64,000 bases of DNA from JAAXHV01 sp965207165 (GCA_965207165.1 OZ242265.1:1240001-1304000); one strand, 5' to 3'; positions 43,945-54,001 are shown, counted from the first letter of the stretch. Program-made: numbers and translations. Notes: generated by a model from the letters alone, not told the origin.

Positions 43945-46900
43945 TCAGGTAACGATGAAGTCAGCGCCCACCGCCATATAACCAATCCCGCTGAACTGAA
44001 AAGCTTCGAATTGATCCGTAACCAGATCAATATAATGGTTTGGCGACGAAACAAGGATGGAATCCGGGAAACGGGTTTCAACAAGATCCTGGGCCAGCGG
44101 GGTCAGGAGTTGCCTGGTAACCATACCATCATTGTCCTGGCCGATGAGTGAGTGATCGACGAGTTCCAGGCTGCCGATAAAATCCACGTAGGGCAGGTTT
44201 GTAATAAACCGGATCAATGATGACCGGTGAATGGAACCACCGAAAGTCAACTCCGCCTCGCTGTCATATGCCCAGGGAGACAGGTAGTTGATGATATCCT
44301 GGTTCAACCGTCTTATATACAGTCCTTCGTTTTCCTTTTCCCTGAATGCCGGCGTTACCCGGTACCTGACCTCTTCGTAACGGGCATTGACCACCTCGAA
44401 TTTGACAAACGGTGAGATCCTGTCCTGCAGGTAATCCGCAATCCTTCTGCGTAATTTATGTGAGACTTTGGGCTGCAGCGGAAAAAACGGGGTGCGGTTT
44501 ACGAGGTCAGGGACGACTACCAGTCTTACCTTTGCTTCTGCGGGATCATTATCCTGCGCTGATTGAGCCAGGCATTTCACCCTGTAGATCTCGGGAAACC
44601 GCTCCAGCACCAGGCGTTCATAGTCCCAGGTTGACAGCGCCCGTCCCTTGTGCCGTAATCTTTCGCTGATGCGTTTTATAAATTGTTCGTTATCCTCCCG
44701 TCCCTTGCCGCCGAGTGAGCTGAACGGCTGCGTTACGCTGTCGATGGCCGCGATCGGTGTAACCGGCTTTGTCACGGCCTGCGCAGGCGCCGGCTCACCG
44801 GTAAATTCTGCATCAGGCGACTGCATAAGGCGCGTGGCGCTTGCCGCCTGGGAGAGCACCGTGATTAGTTTCGGGAAAGCATGGGAGTTCTCCGGCACGC
44901 GCGCCCCGACCCAGTGAAAGCCGTTCGGCAACAGCTGGCTGGACGCGGTTGCCGGGGGATGTATTGCCGTCCCGTTGAGTGACGATGGCGGATGATAGCG
45001 GATGATACCCGTATCCAGCAACCCGTCAGTAGTGTCGGATAAAATCTCATCTTCCCGGAATTCGTTCCAGCGGTCATCGCTCAGGTAATGCCAGTCAACC
45101 CGGGACGGCCCGATTTCCGTGTTCTCCGTGCCTGGCGCCACCTGGAACAGCAGCGATAGTTCCTGTTTATCTTTCAGACCCTCCACGCCGATATACAGGT
45201 AGCCGCTATCGTCGTACTGGGGTAACAGATGATATCCAACTTGATTTCCATACTCGTTGGTCAAGGCATCGGTATTCACCAGGTCAACCTGGCCGAACGG
45301 GTGTATCTGCAGGACCTGCACGGGGGCAGCGGACAGTTCCCGTGCGGTAAAATCCACTGTGCCGGCGCAGGAATAATCTATCGTAATCTGCCGGATCTGC
45401 GGGGTGTAGGGCTGGTTGACACTCTCTCCCTCCCCGGAGTTTTGCAGTGTGCCGACATAGGCATCCTGCAGGAAGGTGGAGTTTTCACCACTCAGTTCAA
45501 GTTTGTAATAGCGCGCCCAGTCGTAAGGGTCGACAGATCCCGTCTGTTCCAGGTCGATGTTGACCTCATGATTCGCTGCAGGGTCAAACTCATACTGCAG
45601 GCTGCTGACTTGATTGAGGCGGGTGTGCGTCCCATCCGCATCCGTTATCGTTTCCTCGTTGAACAGTCTTGCCGAAGCTACGGTACCCAGCATGCGATTT
45701 TCGAACACGTGCAAATCCACCTGAAAATCCTCATCGTTTACCTCGATTGTCGCGCCGTTGATATCCTTGTAACCCGCGTAATACCCTGAAGCGGAACTGA
45801 AACTATCCGGCAGATTGACCCAGTTCATATGAAAAGTGATGTTCTCAAGGCACTTGCGGCTGATTTCGTCATTGGCGACAAAGAGGCCGGCCAGGCGGTG
45901 CGGTTCCTGCCCAAAAGGCGCCAGCGTGCCGTCCGGACTTAAAACATGATCGTCGTTTCGCAACGCCAGGTCCTTCAGTCCCGTGCCAATTCCGTTGCCG
46001 ACGTTCACTTCCAGGCGCAACCGTTGCAATTGCAGGTCTTTAAGCCTCTGATAGTACAGGTTGTCCCCGGTGCTGCCGTCTTCAATGATTTCCTTCACCG
46101 ACAGCCTGATGACGGGATGCGATGATGTAACAGGCTGGACCGGGGAGAAAGCTGAACTGTCGTTGACCGGCGCTACCATGGCCGGCGCGGATTCTTCCAG
46201 CGTGATCTGCAGGTTCAGTGTCTTTGCACTTGCGCCGGTTATGGCTGTGACACTGATATCATCACGCCCTGCATTAAACCAGGGCATTTCCTCGCCGCCG
46301 CTGAACTCCAGGGTCAGACCTTCAACCAGCGCAGCCGACGTTTCTTCATCAATTTGATGGTTGAAAGTGAAATCCAGGGTAATTGCCCGTTTCCCCTCTT
46401 TCAACAGCAGCAAGGGAGAACTGACGGCAAAGCCCAGGCTATGGGGTTTCGCATCAACTTCAGCGCCGGAGGAGAACTGTCCCACCTCGCCAAACGGGGA
46501 GAAATAATCGGGGAGCGCAATGTTGTCACGAGCGTACAACACCTGCGGAAACAACCGTTGCACCTGAACACTTTTCAATGAAGGGGAATAGTTTTCCCGT
46601 ATCCTCTGGGCCTGTTCGACTATTTCATAGACGCGCTGCCAGGTATCCGTATTCTGCTCTGCGGCAGTATTGTGCGCATCCATTATGAACAGGAAATCAT
46701 CCGTGCTCATGTGCAGTTGCCTGCTTACATAACTCCGGGCGTTATCATACTGCGCCTGCCCGGGGATAAAATTCCTCAGCAACTCGAATACCTTATTCAG
46801 GGTCTGCTCACTGCCGGCACCAGGATTGTCTATGAACGAGGGCAACCAGGTGCCGGCTCCAGCGCCCAGGGCATGTTCGTTCATGGCGATAAAACCACCA

Positions 46901-48021
46901 TCCGGGACACTTTCATTAATTTTCCTGAGCGTATCCTGTCTTGTCCTGATGCTGCGTTTAAGGAAGGCATTTTCAAGGTGTTCGTAACCTTGCTGCCATT
47001 CCGCATCGGCAGGCATGTCGGCCAGACTGGAATCCTGCTGGCGTTCGTGTAATCCCATCACGCAGGTAAAGTCTTCCAGCCGGTTGAAATACAGCTGCTC
47101 CAGAATGTAACGGTAATCATCCGGCCGGGTGTTCAGGACTGTTATATGGTCCAGTCCCTTTATCGCGGAGTAAATCCCGGTTAAATCCGCAAGCGCGACA
47201 GCGTTATCATTCGCTGCGGCATCGTTCCGGGGATACAGCGGCAGGTCATCGCCCTGGTTCGGATAACCCAGGGCCCATTTCAGCATGGCGAAAAAATTAT
47301 CATCCGACTTAGCCTCGGTATCCCTTGCCCTGTCCGAATTGTGAATTGATTTCAGGTCGATAATCCTTCGTTGCACGTACAGGGTGTTTATCCTGGCCAC
47401 CTGCGCATGGTTCAGCAAAATGTCATCATCCAGCGCGTAACGGCGGGGGTTGCCTGAACTGTCCTGACCGCCGTCCAGCAATGTATGCCGCGCCAGCAGG
47501 TATTCCGTTTCCGAACCGGCAAGCCCGAACACCAGGTTTACCCGGTCCGGAACTGCCTGCTTTTCCTTCAACTGGAGGACAGTGCGGTAATAATGATCCA
47601 GATGCCTGCCCGTCAGGTCACTGAATTGTTGTCTTGCATAATCCAGCAGCTTTAACCAGGTCAACAGCAACACCCTGTGGGGAGCCGAGTACAGTTCACG
47701 TTTCTGCGTATCGTCTGTGAACTTGCGCGGATCCTGCAGGTAATCGACCATATCGTTGATGTACGTCTGTTCGGCATCCGTCAACCCGGTCTGATCACGG
47801 GTCTGCCCGGGGAGCGTATCGCCCCCGAAAAACAGTGTCCAGTTGCCGTCAGGCCGGTTGGCCTTGTCATAATATTTAAGTTGTTCAGCAAACCTGAGAA
47901 TAAACCTCAGCAAATCCGCTATGGAGCGTTCCTCTATGCTGATATGATTTACATCCAGTTCCGCACTTTTCCTGTTTCTGCGACTGGTGCCGTCTCGAAA
48001 TGTTTTCTCTTTTAAATTCAC
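43945..48021 (-). CDS. Baseplate protein Afp11/Pvc11-like
   Basis: The largest structural gene of the cluster, 1358 residues. Size, position after gp25 and before Afp12, and the C-terminal baseplate-J-like segment (RLRHKGRALSTWDYERLVLE, RFPEIYRVKCL) identify an Afp11-type wedge protein. The N-terminus (RSIADLLRFILRFAEQLKYY) fits the same family. It should bind gp25 and the Afp12-like protein to form the baseplate wedge. No frame break seen. Confidence 0.9.
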   Translation of the reverse strand: MNLKEKTFRDGTSRRNRKSAELDVNHISIEERSIADLLRFILRFAEQLKYYDKANRPDGNWTLFFGGDTLPGQTRDQTGLTDAEQTYINDMVDYLQDPRKFTDDTQKRELYSAPHRVLLLTWLKLLDYARQQFSDLTGRHLDHYYRTVLQLKEKQAVPDRVNLVFGLAGSETEYLLARHTLLDGGQDSSGNPRRYALDDDILLNHAQVARINTLYVQRRIIDLKSIHNSDRARDTEAKSDDNFFAMLKWALGYPNQGDDLPLYPRNDAAANDNAVALADLTGIYSAIKGLDHITVLNTRPDDYRYILEQLYFNRLEDFTCVMGLHERQQDSSLADMPADAEWQQGYEHLENAFLKRSIRTRQDTLRKINESVPDGGFIAMNEHALGAGAGTWLPSFIDNPGAGSEQTLNKVFELLRNFIPGQAQYDNARSYVSRQLHMSTDDFLFIMDAHNTAAEQNTDTWQRVYEIVEQAQRIRENYSPSLKSVQVQRLFPQVLYARDNIALPDYFSPFGEVGQFSSGAEVDAKPHSLGFAVSSPLLLLKEGKRAITLDFTFNHQIDEETSAALVEGLTLEFSGGEEMPWFNAGRDDISVTAITGASAKTLNLQITLEESAPAMVAPVNDSSAFSPVQPVTSSHPVIRLSVKEIIEDGSTGDNLYYQRLKDLQLQRLRLEVNVGNGIGTGLKDLALRNDDHVLSPDGTLAPFGQEPHRLAGLFVANDEISRKCLENITFHMNWVNLPDSFSSASGYYAGYKDINGATIEVNDEDFQVDLHVFENRMLGTVASARLFNEETITDADGTHTRLNQVSSLQYEFDPAANHEVNIDLEQTGSVDPYDWARYYKLELSGENSTFLQDAYVGTLQNSGEGESVNQPYTPQIRQITIDYSCAGTVDFTARELSAAPVQVLQIHPFGQVDLVNTDALTNEYGNQVGYHLLPQYDDSGYLYIGVEGLKDKQELSLLFQVAPGTENTEIGPSRVDWHYLSDDRWNEFREDEILSDTTDGLLDTGIIRYHPPSSLNGTAIHPPATASSQLLPNGFHWVGARVPENSHAFPKLITVLSQAASATRLMQSPDAEFTGEPAPAQAVTKPVTPIAAIDSVTQPFSSLGGKGREDNEQFIKRISERLRHKGRALSTWDYERLVLERFPEIYRVKCLAQSAQDNDPAEAKVRLVVVPDLVNRTPFFPLQPKVSHKLRRRIADYLQDRISPFVKFEVVNARYEEVRYRVTPAFREKENEGLYIRRLNQDIINYLSPWAYDSEAELTFGGSIHRSSLIRFITNLPYVDFIGSLELVDHSLIGQDNDGMVTRQLLTPLAQDLVETRFPDSILVSSPNHYIDLVTDQFEAFQFSGIGYMAVGADFIVT

Positions 48022-48136
48022 TGCGTTACCTTATACTGTTATTTGTCAAAAGCAGCTTGTTAAGCGGAAATCCTGTAGCCGGGAAAAAACCCCGGGGGAC
48101 CAGGTGTAAGAGTTGTGGCCGGACGTGAAGGCGCAA

Positions 48137-48556
48137 TCAGGCCACGTTTGTTGCTTCATTGATATAGAACGGATACACCAGGTTAAACCTGCTGTTGGTA
48201 ACCTTGATGACATATTCAATGTTGATCTTCAACAGGCCTGTCTCATTCCGGTCCTGAAAAATATTGACGCTGACCAGCCTGATTCTCGGTTCGTATAACA
48301 GGATCGCGTCTGAAATACTGTTCTGGATTTTTGTAATCGTCCTTTGATCAACCGGTTCAAACAACAGCCGGGATATCCCGCAACCATAATTCGGGTGCAT
48401 CAGGCGTTCACCCAGGTCCGTACCAAGCAGCGCTGTCAGGCTCTGGGCAATATTTTCAGCGCCTGACGCCATCGCCGTAATAGCTGCAGCTTCACCCTTG
48501 CAGAACTCCGGCGGGAACTGCCATCCGCCACCCAGAAATTTATTCTCAGTTATCAT
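48137..48556 (-). CDS. gp25/GPW baseplate protein (Afp9/Pvc9-like)
   Basis: 139 residues with the gp25-like lysozyme-related fold: AENIAQSLTALLGTDLGERL, then PNYGC, and a C-terminal strand region with EPRIRLVSV. The conserved EPR motif of this family, which starts the sheath around the baseplate, is present. It lies between the spike and the Afp11-like gene, the conserved order. Confidence 0.93.
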   Translation of the reverse strand: MITENKFLGGGWQFPPEFCKGEAAAITAMASGAENIAQSLTALLGTDLGERLMHPNYGCGISRLLFEPVDQRTITKIQNSISDAILLYEPRIRLVSVNIFQDRNETGLLKINIEYVIKVTNSRFNLVYPFYINEATNVA

Positions 48557-48606
48557 ATAAATAGCCTTTGAGTTTATTCACTACGAAAAATACTGGTAAC
48601 TGGTCG

Positions 48607-50382
48607 TTACTTCACATCCATCTTGCCGGTTACCGATATGGTCTGGCTTTTCACGTCCGTCGCCTTGGTATCGACGCCCAGCGAGGCTGTGGTATCAAGC
48701 TTGGTCTTGCTCGTGCTCACCTCCAGGGACTCGGTGGTATCAAGCACGGTTTTCCTGGTGTTCACTTCCAGGGACTCTGCGGGTTCCATCAGGACGCCTT
48801 TTTTGGCCTCAACCACCAGGCTGCCCTGATCATCGGCTGTCAGCGCAATCCTGTTGCCGTCGGAAGCTGTCAACTCCACCAGCGCGGGGGCGCTGGACTT
48901 GTCAAACCGCAGGCTGATATTTTCATCTATTACGAAGCCCTTGAACCTGTATCCGGTATTGTCGTCAAGCGCGTCATCGGGAGGCTTGTTTTTCGGACTG
49001 TGCAGCGAACCCAGGATCACCGGCTGGCGCGGATCGTTATTGATAAATCCCAGTATGACCTCATCGCCAGGTTCCGGATGAAAAAAGGCGCCGCGCCCGT
49101 TGCCGGCATCGACCTTGCCCAACCTGGCCAGGACGATGTTGCCGGTATCGTCCCCGGTCCCGGGTGCAGGAGAAAAAGCAGGGACAAGGACCGGGATGCG
49201 ATACTTGCCGGCCTGGTCCTTGCTGAAGTCCTGGACTACCCCAACCTGAAGACCGTGGATGCCGGGCACCAGGCCGGCCGCATCCACGTCCGTGATCATG
49301 CGGGCGTGCTCTATCCAGCCGGCCGACAGTCCGAACTGGACATGGGTTTGCCAGCCATTGTCTACCGTGACCTCGTGGCGGATAGCGGAGATAATTGTCT
49401 TTCCGTTAAAGCGTTCGTTCAGCCCGGCGAACTCAATGGTATCGCCTGTTTTCAGTGCAGTCGTACCGGGAAGCGCCAGTGTGCCCCGGTACAGTGACAG
49501 CAGGCATTGCAGCAGCCTGGCTCCGGCCCAGGATTCAACCTCTTCCGCATCGGCGTCCACCAGCGACTGTAACCTGACATCCGGAATTCCCAGGGCCCGG
49601 GCCATCTCCCCGGGAGACAAATCACCTTGATCCGGCTGCTCCGCCTGAAACCGTTCTGTTTCAAGCAATGTCTGTTCTCCCAGGTCCCAGGCGCCGGTCG
49701 CAACCGCAGGCACCTGGTCCAGGATACTGATTTCCATGTCCGCCGAATAACAATCCTCAATGGAAAAATCCAGCGTGAAATCCGCTGCCGGTTTTACCTC
49801 GGGCGGAATGACGGAGATCCGGTTTCCGTCACAGAGCACCCAGCGCCCGTTTGACGCAGCCCTGGACAAAATGAAATCCCAGTCCATGCAATAATACTGG
49901 ACTGTTTCACTGGTATGCGCATAATCACCCGCGTCGATGGTGCCGGGTACAATCCTGTCGTACCCGCCGATTATCTGTTCGACGATCCGGGAGTCGGTCA
50001 TGTCTTTCGGGAAGACGGTGTTGCGGCGCACCCGCGTCATACCGATGGCCGGCGCTTTAAGACTGATTACCAGGTAAGCCCCTTTGCTGGACATCCTGAT
50101 ACGATGCTTGACCAGGATGCCTGTAAAGACCTGTTTGTCAGCGCTACGGGGTTGGTCCAGGTAACCCAGTTTTATCTCAAACTCGTTCCCGGGTTTGAAA
50201 AACTCCGCGTCGCTGACATCGAGAAACCGGAGATTGGTGGTCGGGTTGCCGGCATCCAGTATGGAAACCTGTGCCGAGGCAATCTTATTAACCGGATTAT
50301 CGATGACGACCGACATGACTTCATAACGAAAGTCCATCTCTTCGCCACCGCTCAGGATGGTGATAACAAATTGTCCGGGCAT
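48607..50382 (-). CDS. Spike protein, VgrG/gp5-gp27-like (Afp8/Pvc8-like)
   Basis: 591 residues. The N-terminal two-thirds resembles the gp27-like hub (RYEVMSVVIDNPVNKIASAQ, FTGILVKH) followed by an OB-fold gp5-like domain with HPEPGDEVILGFINNDPRQP and VILGSLHSPKN. The C-terminus has short repeated strands (ESLEVNTRKTVLDTTESLEV and so on) that build the needle-like triple beta-helix. It forms the central spike under the tube. It is preceded 6 bp upstream by the LysM adaptor. Confidence 0.95.
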   Translation of the reverse strand: MPGQFVITILSGGEEMDFRYEVMSVVIDNPVNKIASAQVSILDAGNPTTNLRFLDVSDAEFFKPGNEFEIKLGYLDQPRSADKQVFTGILVKHRIRMSSKGAYLVISLKAPAIGMTRVRRNTVFPKDMTDSRIVEQIIGGYDRIVPGTIDAGDYAHTSETVQYYCMDWDFILSRAASNGRWVLCDGNRISVIPPEVKPAADFTLDFSIEDCYSADMEISILDQVPAVATGAWDLGEQTLLETERFQAEQPDQGDLSPGEMARALGIPDVRLQSLVDADAEEVESWAGARLLQCLLSLYRGTLALPGTTALKTGDTIEFAGLNERFNGKTIISAIRHEVTVDNGWQTHVQFGLSAGWIEHARMITDVDAAGLVPGIHGLQVGVVQDFSKDQAGKYRIPVLVPAFSPAPGTGDDTGNIVLARLGKVDAGNGRGAFFHPEPGDEVILGFINNDPRQPVILGSLHSPKNKPPDDALDDNTGYRFKGFVIDENISLRFDKSSAPALVELTASDGNRIALTADDQGSLVVEAKKGVLMEPAESLEVNTRKTVLDTTESLEVSTSKTKLDTTASLGVDTKATDVKSQTISVTGKMDVK

Positions 50383-50387
50383 ACTGG

Positions 50388-51152
50388 TCAGTTCTTCAAT
50401 GGTGGGATTTGGATGGTGCTGCCTTCACGCAGTTTCCTGAAATTGTCATAACCGTTAACCTGTGCCAGCTGGATATAGAACGTGGGGTCGCCATAAATGC
50501 CAGTTGCCAGTTGCGGCAGGGTGTCGCTGCTTTTTACGACCAGGAAACGGGTCAGGTCCGGTGAAGACGTGGCCTCTTCCGCCTTGCGTTTTTTCGCTGA
50601 CTTGTCCTCTACCAGGTTGAGATGAACCTCGGCCCGTAGCGGGTCTCCATTTCGGGCAAACAGCGTATAGGTAATATCCACCGACTCCAGGAAACACTCA
50701 AACCCGTTTAAACGGCTCCCCCAGGTTACCTTCAAAAAGTGGGACTGGTGCAAATCACCATCGTATTTCTGAACCAGGTCCAGTAACTCCGTCAGCCTGT
50801 CATTCAGGTTTTTGCCGGCATCGTCCAGCGCGTCATCCAGCGCATCGATGCCGGAGGACAGGCCCAGGGCAGAAGCCCCCGCCCCGGCCACCTTCGTCAA
50901 CCCATAACTGGTGACACCGGTATCATCCAGTATCAGCGTCAGGTTCAATGTCGTGGGACTGGACAGGATATACTTGTTCTCCCGGCCACTTGTAACCAGT
51001 CCCTGCAGGCTGGAATTGATATTCCTGTTATTCTGTGTGAGTGTCTCAGGGTTGAACATCGCTTCAAACTGCCCTGCCAGTTTTGTCCTCTCCACATTCT
51101 GGAATGCTTCAATCAACAGCTTCTGGAGTTTAAACGGATTAGCTAGTGCCAT
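50388..51152 (-). CDS. LysM-containing baseplate adaptor (Afp7/Pvc7-like)
   Basis: 254 residues. The N-terminal part (FEAMFNPETLTQNNRNINSS) is the Afp7/gp53-like domain, and the last 50 residues form a LysM-like domain (FLVVKSSDTLPQLATGIYGD, ending GSTIQIPPL). In Afp and PVC this protein joins tube initiator and baseplate. It lies between the Afp6-like and spike genes, as in known clusters. Confidence 0.93.
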   Translation of the reverse strand: MALANPFKLQKLLIEAFQNVERTKLAGQFEAMFNPETLTQNNRNINSSLQGLVTSGRENKYILSSPTTLNLTLILDDTGVTSYGLTKVAGAGASALGLSSGIDALDDALDDAGKNLNDRLTELLDLVQKYDGDLHQSHFLKVTWGSRLNGFECFLESVDITYTLFARNGDPLRAEVHLNLVEDKSAKKRKAEEATSSPDLTRFLVVKSSDTLPQLATGIYGDPTFYIQLAQVNGYDNFRKLREGSTIQIPPLKN

Positions 51153-51158
51153 TATGAT

Positions 51159-51311
51159 TTACCTGATATCGTCTTCGTTCGTATGAACGATGTTCATTAC
51201 CTGCTCGACCGCTTCCTGGACAATTTCATTCTTTATGACAGGAGGGAGCAGTTCATCTTTTTTGTTTTCGATTACCGCCTTGATGATCAGTTCCTTGACG
51301 ACAACTGCCAT
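51159..51311 (-). CDS. Afp6/Pvc6-like small protein (DUF5908)
   Basis: 50 residues starting MAVVVKELIIKAVIENKK, the DUF5908 pattern (short strand with KEL(V/I)I(R/K)A then a charged helix). It ends 6 bp before the LysM adaptor start and begins 2 bp after the stop of the tube-initiator gene, exactly where afp6/pvc6 lies. Too short for many gene finders. In known particles this family is small and of unclear structural role. Confidence 0.75.
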   Translation of the reverse strand: MAVVVKELIIKAVIENKKDELLPPVIKNEIVQEAVEQVMNIVHTNEDDIR

Positions 51312-51313
51312 GG

Positions 51314-51772
51314 TCAGACCCTCACGCTCTGAAACCGGCTGTATGCCAGTTCCATGGTGTCGACAACCACATCATTGTTACTGCCGCTCAGGTCGGAGGT
51401 TGCCCACTTGACCGGATAGGCCTTCAGGAACAACCAGCTTGCGCCCAGGGTGGGGAAACCATTCGTATCCAGCAGGGTTACCACCACATTGGAGGGGGAG
51501 AACTTCAACGCGCTGAGCGCGATGTTGAACTCAATGTTGAGCGGCGATCCCACGACAAGGCCGCGGGACAACACCAGGTTGCCGTAGTTGACCCGATCCG
51601 GCAGCCGGTGAGTGTACAAATTCTGTCCACCCTCTCTCACATCGGATGTTGAAATGTCCGCGCTGATGCCGGATACGCTCTTGAAGCGCATGTCCAACGG
51701 GTTGGGGAGCGCACCGCCAATAAGAAAAAACACGCCGAAACGATAATCGACATGGAGTTTGGGTTCGAACAT
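51314..51772 (-). CDS. Tube initiator protein (Afp5/Pvc5-like, gp19 fold)
   Basis: 152 residues, the typical inner-tube protein size. It starts with FGVFFLIGGALPNPLDMRFK-type sequence and ends DVVVDTMELAYSRFQSV, and contains YVKW-like VKWATSDLSGSNND before the last strand, as in phage T4 gp19 relatives. Its position before Afp6 marks it as the tube initiator linking the tube to the baseplate. Confidence 0.9.
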   Translation of the reverse strand: MFEPKLHVDYRFGVFFLIGGALPNPLDMRFKSVSGISADISTSDVREGGQNLYTHRLPDRVNYGNLVLSRGLVVGSPLNIEFNIALSALKFSPSNVVVTLLDTNGFPTLGASWLFLKAYPVKWATSDLSGSNNDVVVDTMELAYSRFQSVRV

Positions 51773-51914
51773 GATCTGCTCCTGTTGGTATTGCTTGCAA
51801 TGTCACTCAATCGAAACTGAGGACCTGCCGGTTTGCGTTAAGCTGCGGGGGCGCGTAGCAGGAAAACGTTGTCCCTGCTACTCACCTGCCCCTGTCGCAG
51901 CGACATCAACCCGA

Positions 51915-52117
51915 TCAGAATTCGACCGTTACCTGGTCAGCAATAATGTTGACCGTTTCGATGCTGATGTCATTACTTGAGCCGCTGAAGTCCGGAACCG
52001 TCATAGTAGTCGGGAAACAGTTGAACACCCGCCAGGTAACTATGGGGTTTTCTCCGGAGTCATCGGTAAGGCTTATGGTCAGGTCTTTTTTCTCGACAAC
52101 GTTGAGATTGACGCTCT
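51915..52117 (-). pseudogene. 3' part of an inner-tube protein gene, cut by the genomic island
   Basis: Codons 82-148 of a gp19-like tube protein (Afp1/Pvc1 type). It has KDLTISLTDDSGENPIVTWR and VFNCFPTTMTVPDFSGSSND, then a final strand, the usual tube C-terminus. The open frame now continues upstream into island DNA and starts at 52154 with unrelated residues. The 5' part is at 60815-61057. Joining both at the core TGAGCCA gives 148 residues, a normal tube size. In the present state no full tube subunit is made from this gene. Confidence 0.9.
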
Positions 52118-52124
52118 TGAGCCA
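52118..52124. other. Island attachment core, left (attL)
   Basis: TGAGCCA, repeated at 60814-60820. It marks the crossover between tube-gene and island DNA; exactly one copy is needed to restore the tube frame. It is inside a dyad (CTCTTGAGCCAAGAG, 52115-52129), a usual shape for integrase core sites. Confidence 0.75.
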
Positions 52125-52203
52125 AGAGTAAAACCACCGTTTTTTGCGTTCCAAGACTTTCCCTTTTATTCCCTAACTATTTGATATTATTATACATATT
52201 TTG

Positions 52204-52232
52204 TTGACGGTTATTTTTCCTTCCTGTACAGT
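52204..52232 (+). promoter_or_regulatory. Candidate integrase promoter
   Basis: TTGACG, 17 bp, TACAGT, ending 45 bp before the integrase ATG and just inside attL. It reads into the integrase. Confidence 0.4.
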
Positions 52233-52277
52233 TCCGTGCGTATCGTTGGATCAATCGTAGGATCAGGAGAAAATGAC

Positions 52278-53456
52278 ATGCAACAATTTACCAACGCAAA
52301 AGCACGAAAACTAAGCGCCCCCGGCTTTCACACGGTGGACACGACACTGTATCTGAGAATCACGGACAGGGGTAAATACTGGGTACAGCGAATCACGATT
52401 AAAGGCAAGCGCCACGATCTGGGTCTGGGTGCGTTTCCCGTCGTGAGTGTGGACGAGGCCCGGGAGACGGCGTTTCTCAACCGGCGGCGGGTCCGAGCAG
52501 GCGGGGATCCATTGGCGGAAAAGCGCAAGGCGATGATACCGACCTTTGAAGCGGCGGCAATGAAATCTCTGAAAACCCTGCAACCGACATGGCGCAGTGG
52601 CAAGACTGAAAAGGAATGGCTGCGGGGCATGAACCACTATATCATTCCGCATATCGGGCATAAGCGAATAGACCTGATAGACCGGACGGACATTCTTAAT
52701 ATTCTGATTCCCTTGTGGACTAATAAAAACCAAACGGCACGCCGGTTGCGGGGCTGGATCAAGGCCGTTTTCTCATGGGCGCAGGCATTCGGCTATATTG
52801 ACATTAATCCGGCTGCAGACGCCATCAGCGCTGTACTTCCAAAGGGAGCTGGTAAAATAAAGCACCACAGGGCATTGAACCATACTGAGGTCAAGGACGC
52901 ATTGAACCAAGCCGACAACGCAACTGCTTGCGACGCTGCGAAACTGTGCCTACGGTTTATCGCATTAACGGCTGTCCGGAGCAATGAAGCACGGGCGGCA
53001 CGATGGAGTGAGATTGACCTTGATAACAAAACCTGGTCAATCCCGGCGGACCGCATGAAATCGAACCGGGAGCATAGAGTGCCGTTATCGGACCAGTCGA
53101 TAGACATACTGGAAAAGGCGAGAGTGCTGCGGGACAAGTCAGATCTGGTCTTCCCGTCACCAAGAAACAACGGCAGGCCGTTAACTAATGCAACGATGAT
53201 GATGTTTCTGCAGAGGGCGGGGCTGGCTGACCGGGCAACGGTGCACGGCCTGAGATCGTCATTCCGTGACTGGTGCGCCGAAAGCGGTAAGGATCGGCAA
53301 CTTGCTGAAATGGCCCTGGCGCATGTTGTTCCTGGAGTTGAAGGCAGTTATTTCAGATCGGACCTGTTTGCACGGCGTGAGCGTCTTATGCAGCAATGGG
53401 CGGATTATATCACCGGTGCGGGTCCGGCGAAGGTGGTGAGGTTGAATTCGCGTTGA
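52278..53456 (+). CDS. Tyrosine recombinase / island integrase (DUF4102, P4-type)
   Basis: 392 residues from MQQFTNAKARKLSAPG, with AGGAG upstream (an in-frame start 14 codons earlier was rejected). DUF4102 arm-binding domain at the N-terminus (LYLRITDRGKYWVQRITIKG), core-binding domain, then catalytic motifs TAVRSNEARAARWSEIDL (Arg), HGLRSSFRDWC (His-x-x-Arg) and the Tyr in GSYFRSDLF. It looks intact and lies 154 bp from attL, so it is the likely agent of insertion and could still excise the island and restore the tube gene. No excisionase gene is evident. Confidence 0.93.
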   Translation: MQQFTNAKARKLSAPGFHTVDTTLYLRITDRGKYWVQRITIKGKRHDLGLGAFPVVSVDEARETAFLNRRRVRAGGDPLAEKRKAMIPTFEAAAMKSLKTLQPTWRSGKTEKEWLRGMNHYIIPHIGHKRIDLIDRTDILNILIPLWTNKNQTARRLRGWIKAVFSWAQAFGYIDINPAADAISAVLPKGAGKIKHHRALNHTEVKDALNQADNATACDAAKLCLRFIALTAVRSNEARAARWSEIDLDNKTWSIPADRMKSNREHRVPLSDQSIDILEKARVLRDKSDLVFPSPRNNGRPLTNATMMMFLQRAGLADRATVHGLRSSFRDWCAESGKDRQLAEMALAHVVPGVEGSYFRSDLFARRERLMQQWADYITGAGPAKVVRLNSR

Positions 53457-53873
53457 AACCCTTAACCGGAAGGGCTTTGCAAGCACTAGAAGTTTTAATC
53501 GTTACATCAAGCGTACATCAAGCGTAAGCTTGAAACCTTGAATTTACTGATATAGGGTTCTGGGATAAATCAGAAGCTTCGTAACCTTGTTGGATAAGAC
53601 TGCCCAGACAAATTTCTCACACCGCGACAAATTAGATGCGGAGCGCACTGTCGGGGGTGGTGCGAGCTTGTTCGTCACAGTCACGCAACAGGGACTGCCG
53701 CACAGGTTTGTTCACCGCAGAACCGGGTGGCGCACATGCTACCGAGGACGCGGCGTTTGCGGCAGCGGACTCGTCCGCTCCAGGGATTGCGAGGCGTGCA
53801 GGCAAGGTGCAGAACATCGGTCGGATGGCAAACCAGTTTACGGAAGGCGTAAAATAAGCTACCGTTGGAGCGC
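53457..53873. other. Non-coding stretch with a tandem repeat
   Basis: No gene I would defend. It contains two tandem copies of ACATCAAGCGT (53504-53525), possibly arm-type integrase sites. After about 53620 base composition turns GC-rich, which marks the left edge of the transferred defence block. Confidence 0.4.
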
Positions 53874-53990
53874 ATGATACGGAGCTTCAAGAATCGGCGA
53901 CGCGGCGCTTCTTCGAGGGATACCGCGTCGCTGTATTTCAAGGCTTCGCCAATCAGGCAGTGCGACGTGGATATTGTGGACTATCACTGA
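53874..53990 (+). pseudogene. HigB toxin remnant
   Basis: Starts ATG with MIRSFKN, then after a frame change reads ATRRFFEGYRVAVFQGFANQ, and after a large deletion and another frame change ends CDVDIVDYH-stop. These are the beginning and end of RelE/HigB-type mRNA interferases (MIxSFKxxxTxxFFEG ... DVxIVDYH). Two frame changes and loss of about half the protein leave it inactive. It stops 11 bp before higA, the normal higBA spacing. Confidence 0.75.
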
Positions 53991-54001
53991 GGGAGTTTGA
54001 C

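Noticed and set aside
48568..49497. 309-codon plus-strand ORF
   Set aside because: Antisense to the spike gene, which has conserved motifs throughout.
53504..53525. Possible CRISPR-like repeat
   Set aside because: Only two tandem 11-bp units without spacers; no array and no cas genes in the window.
53587..53877. 96-codon plus-strand ORF before higB
   Set aside because: No ribosome site or recognisable content; lies in the composition shift at the defence-block edge.
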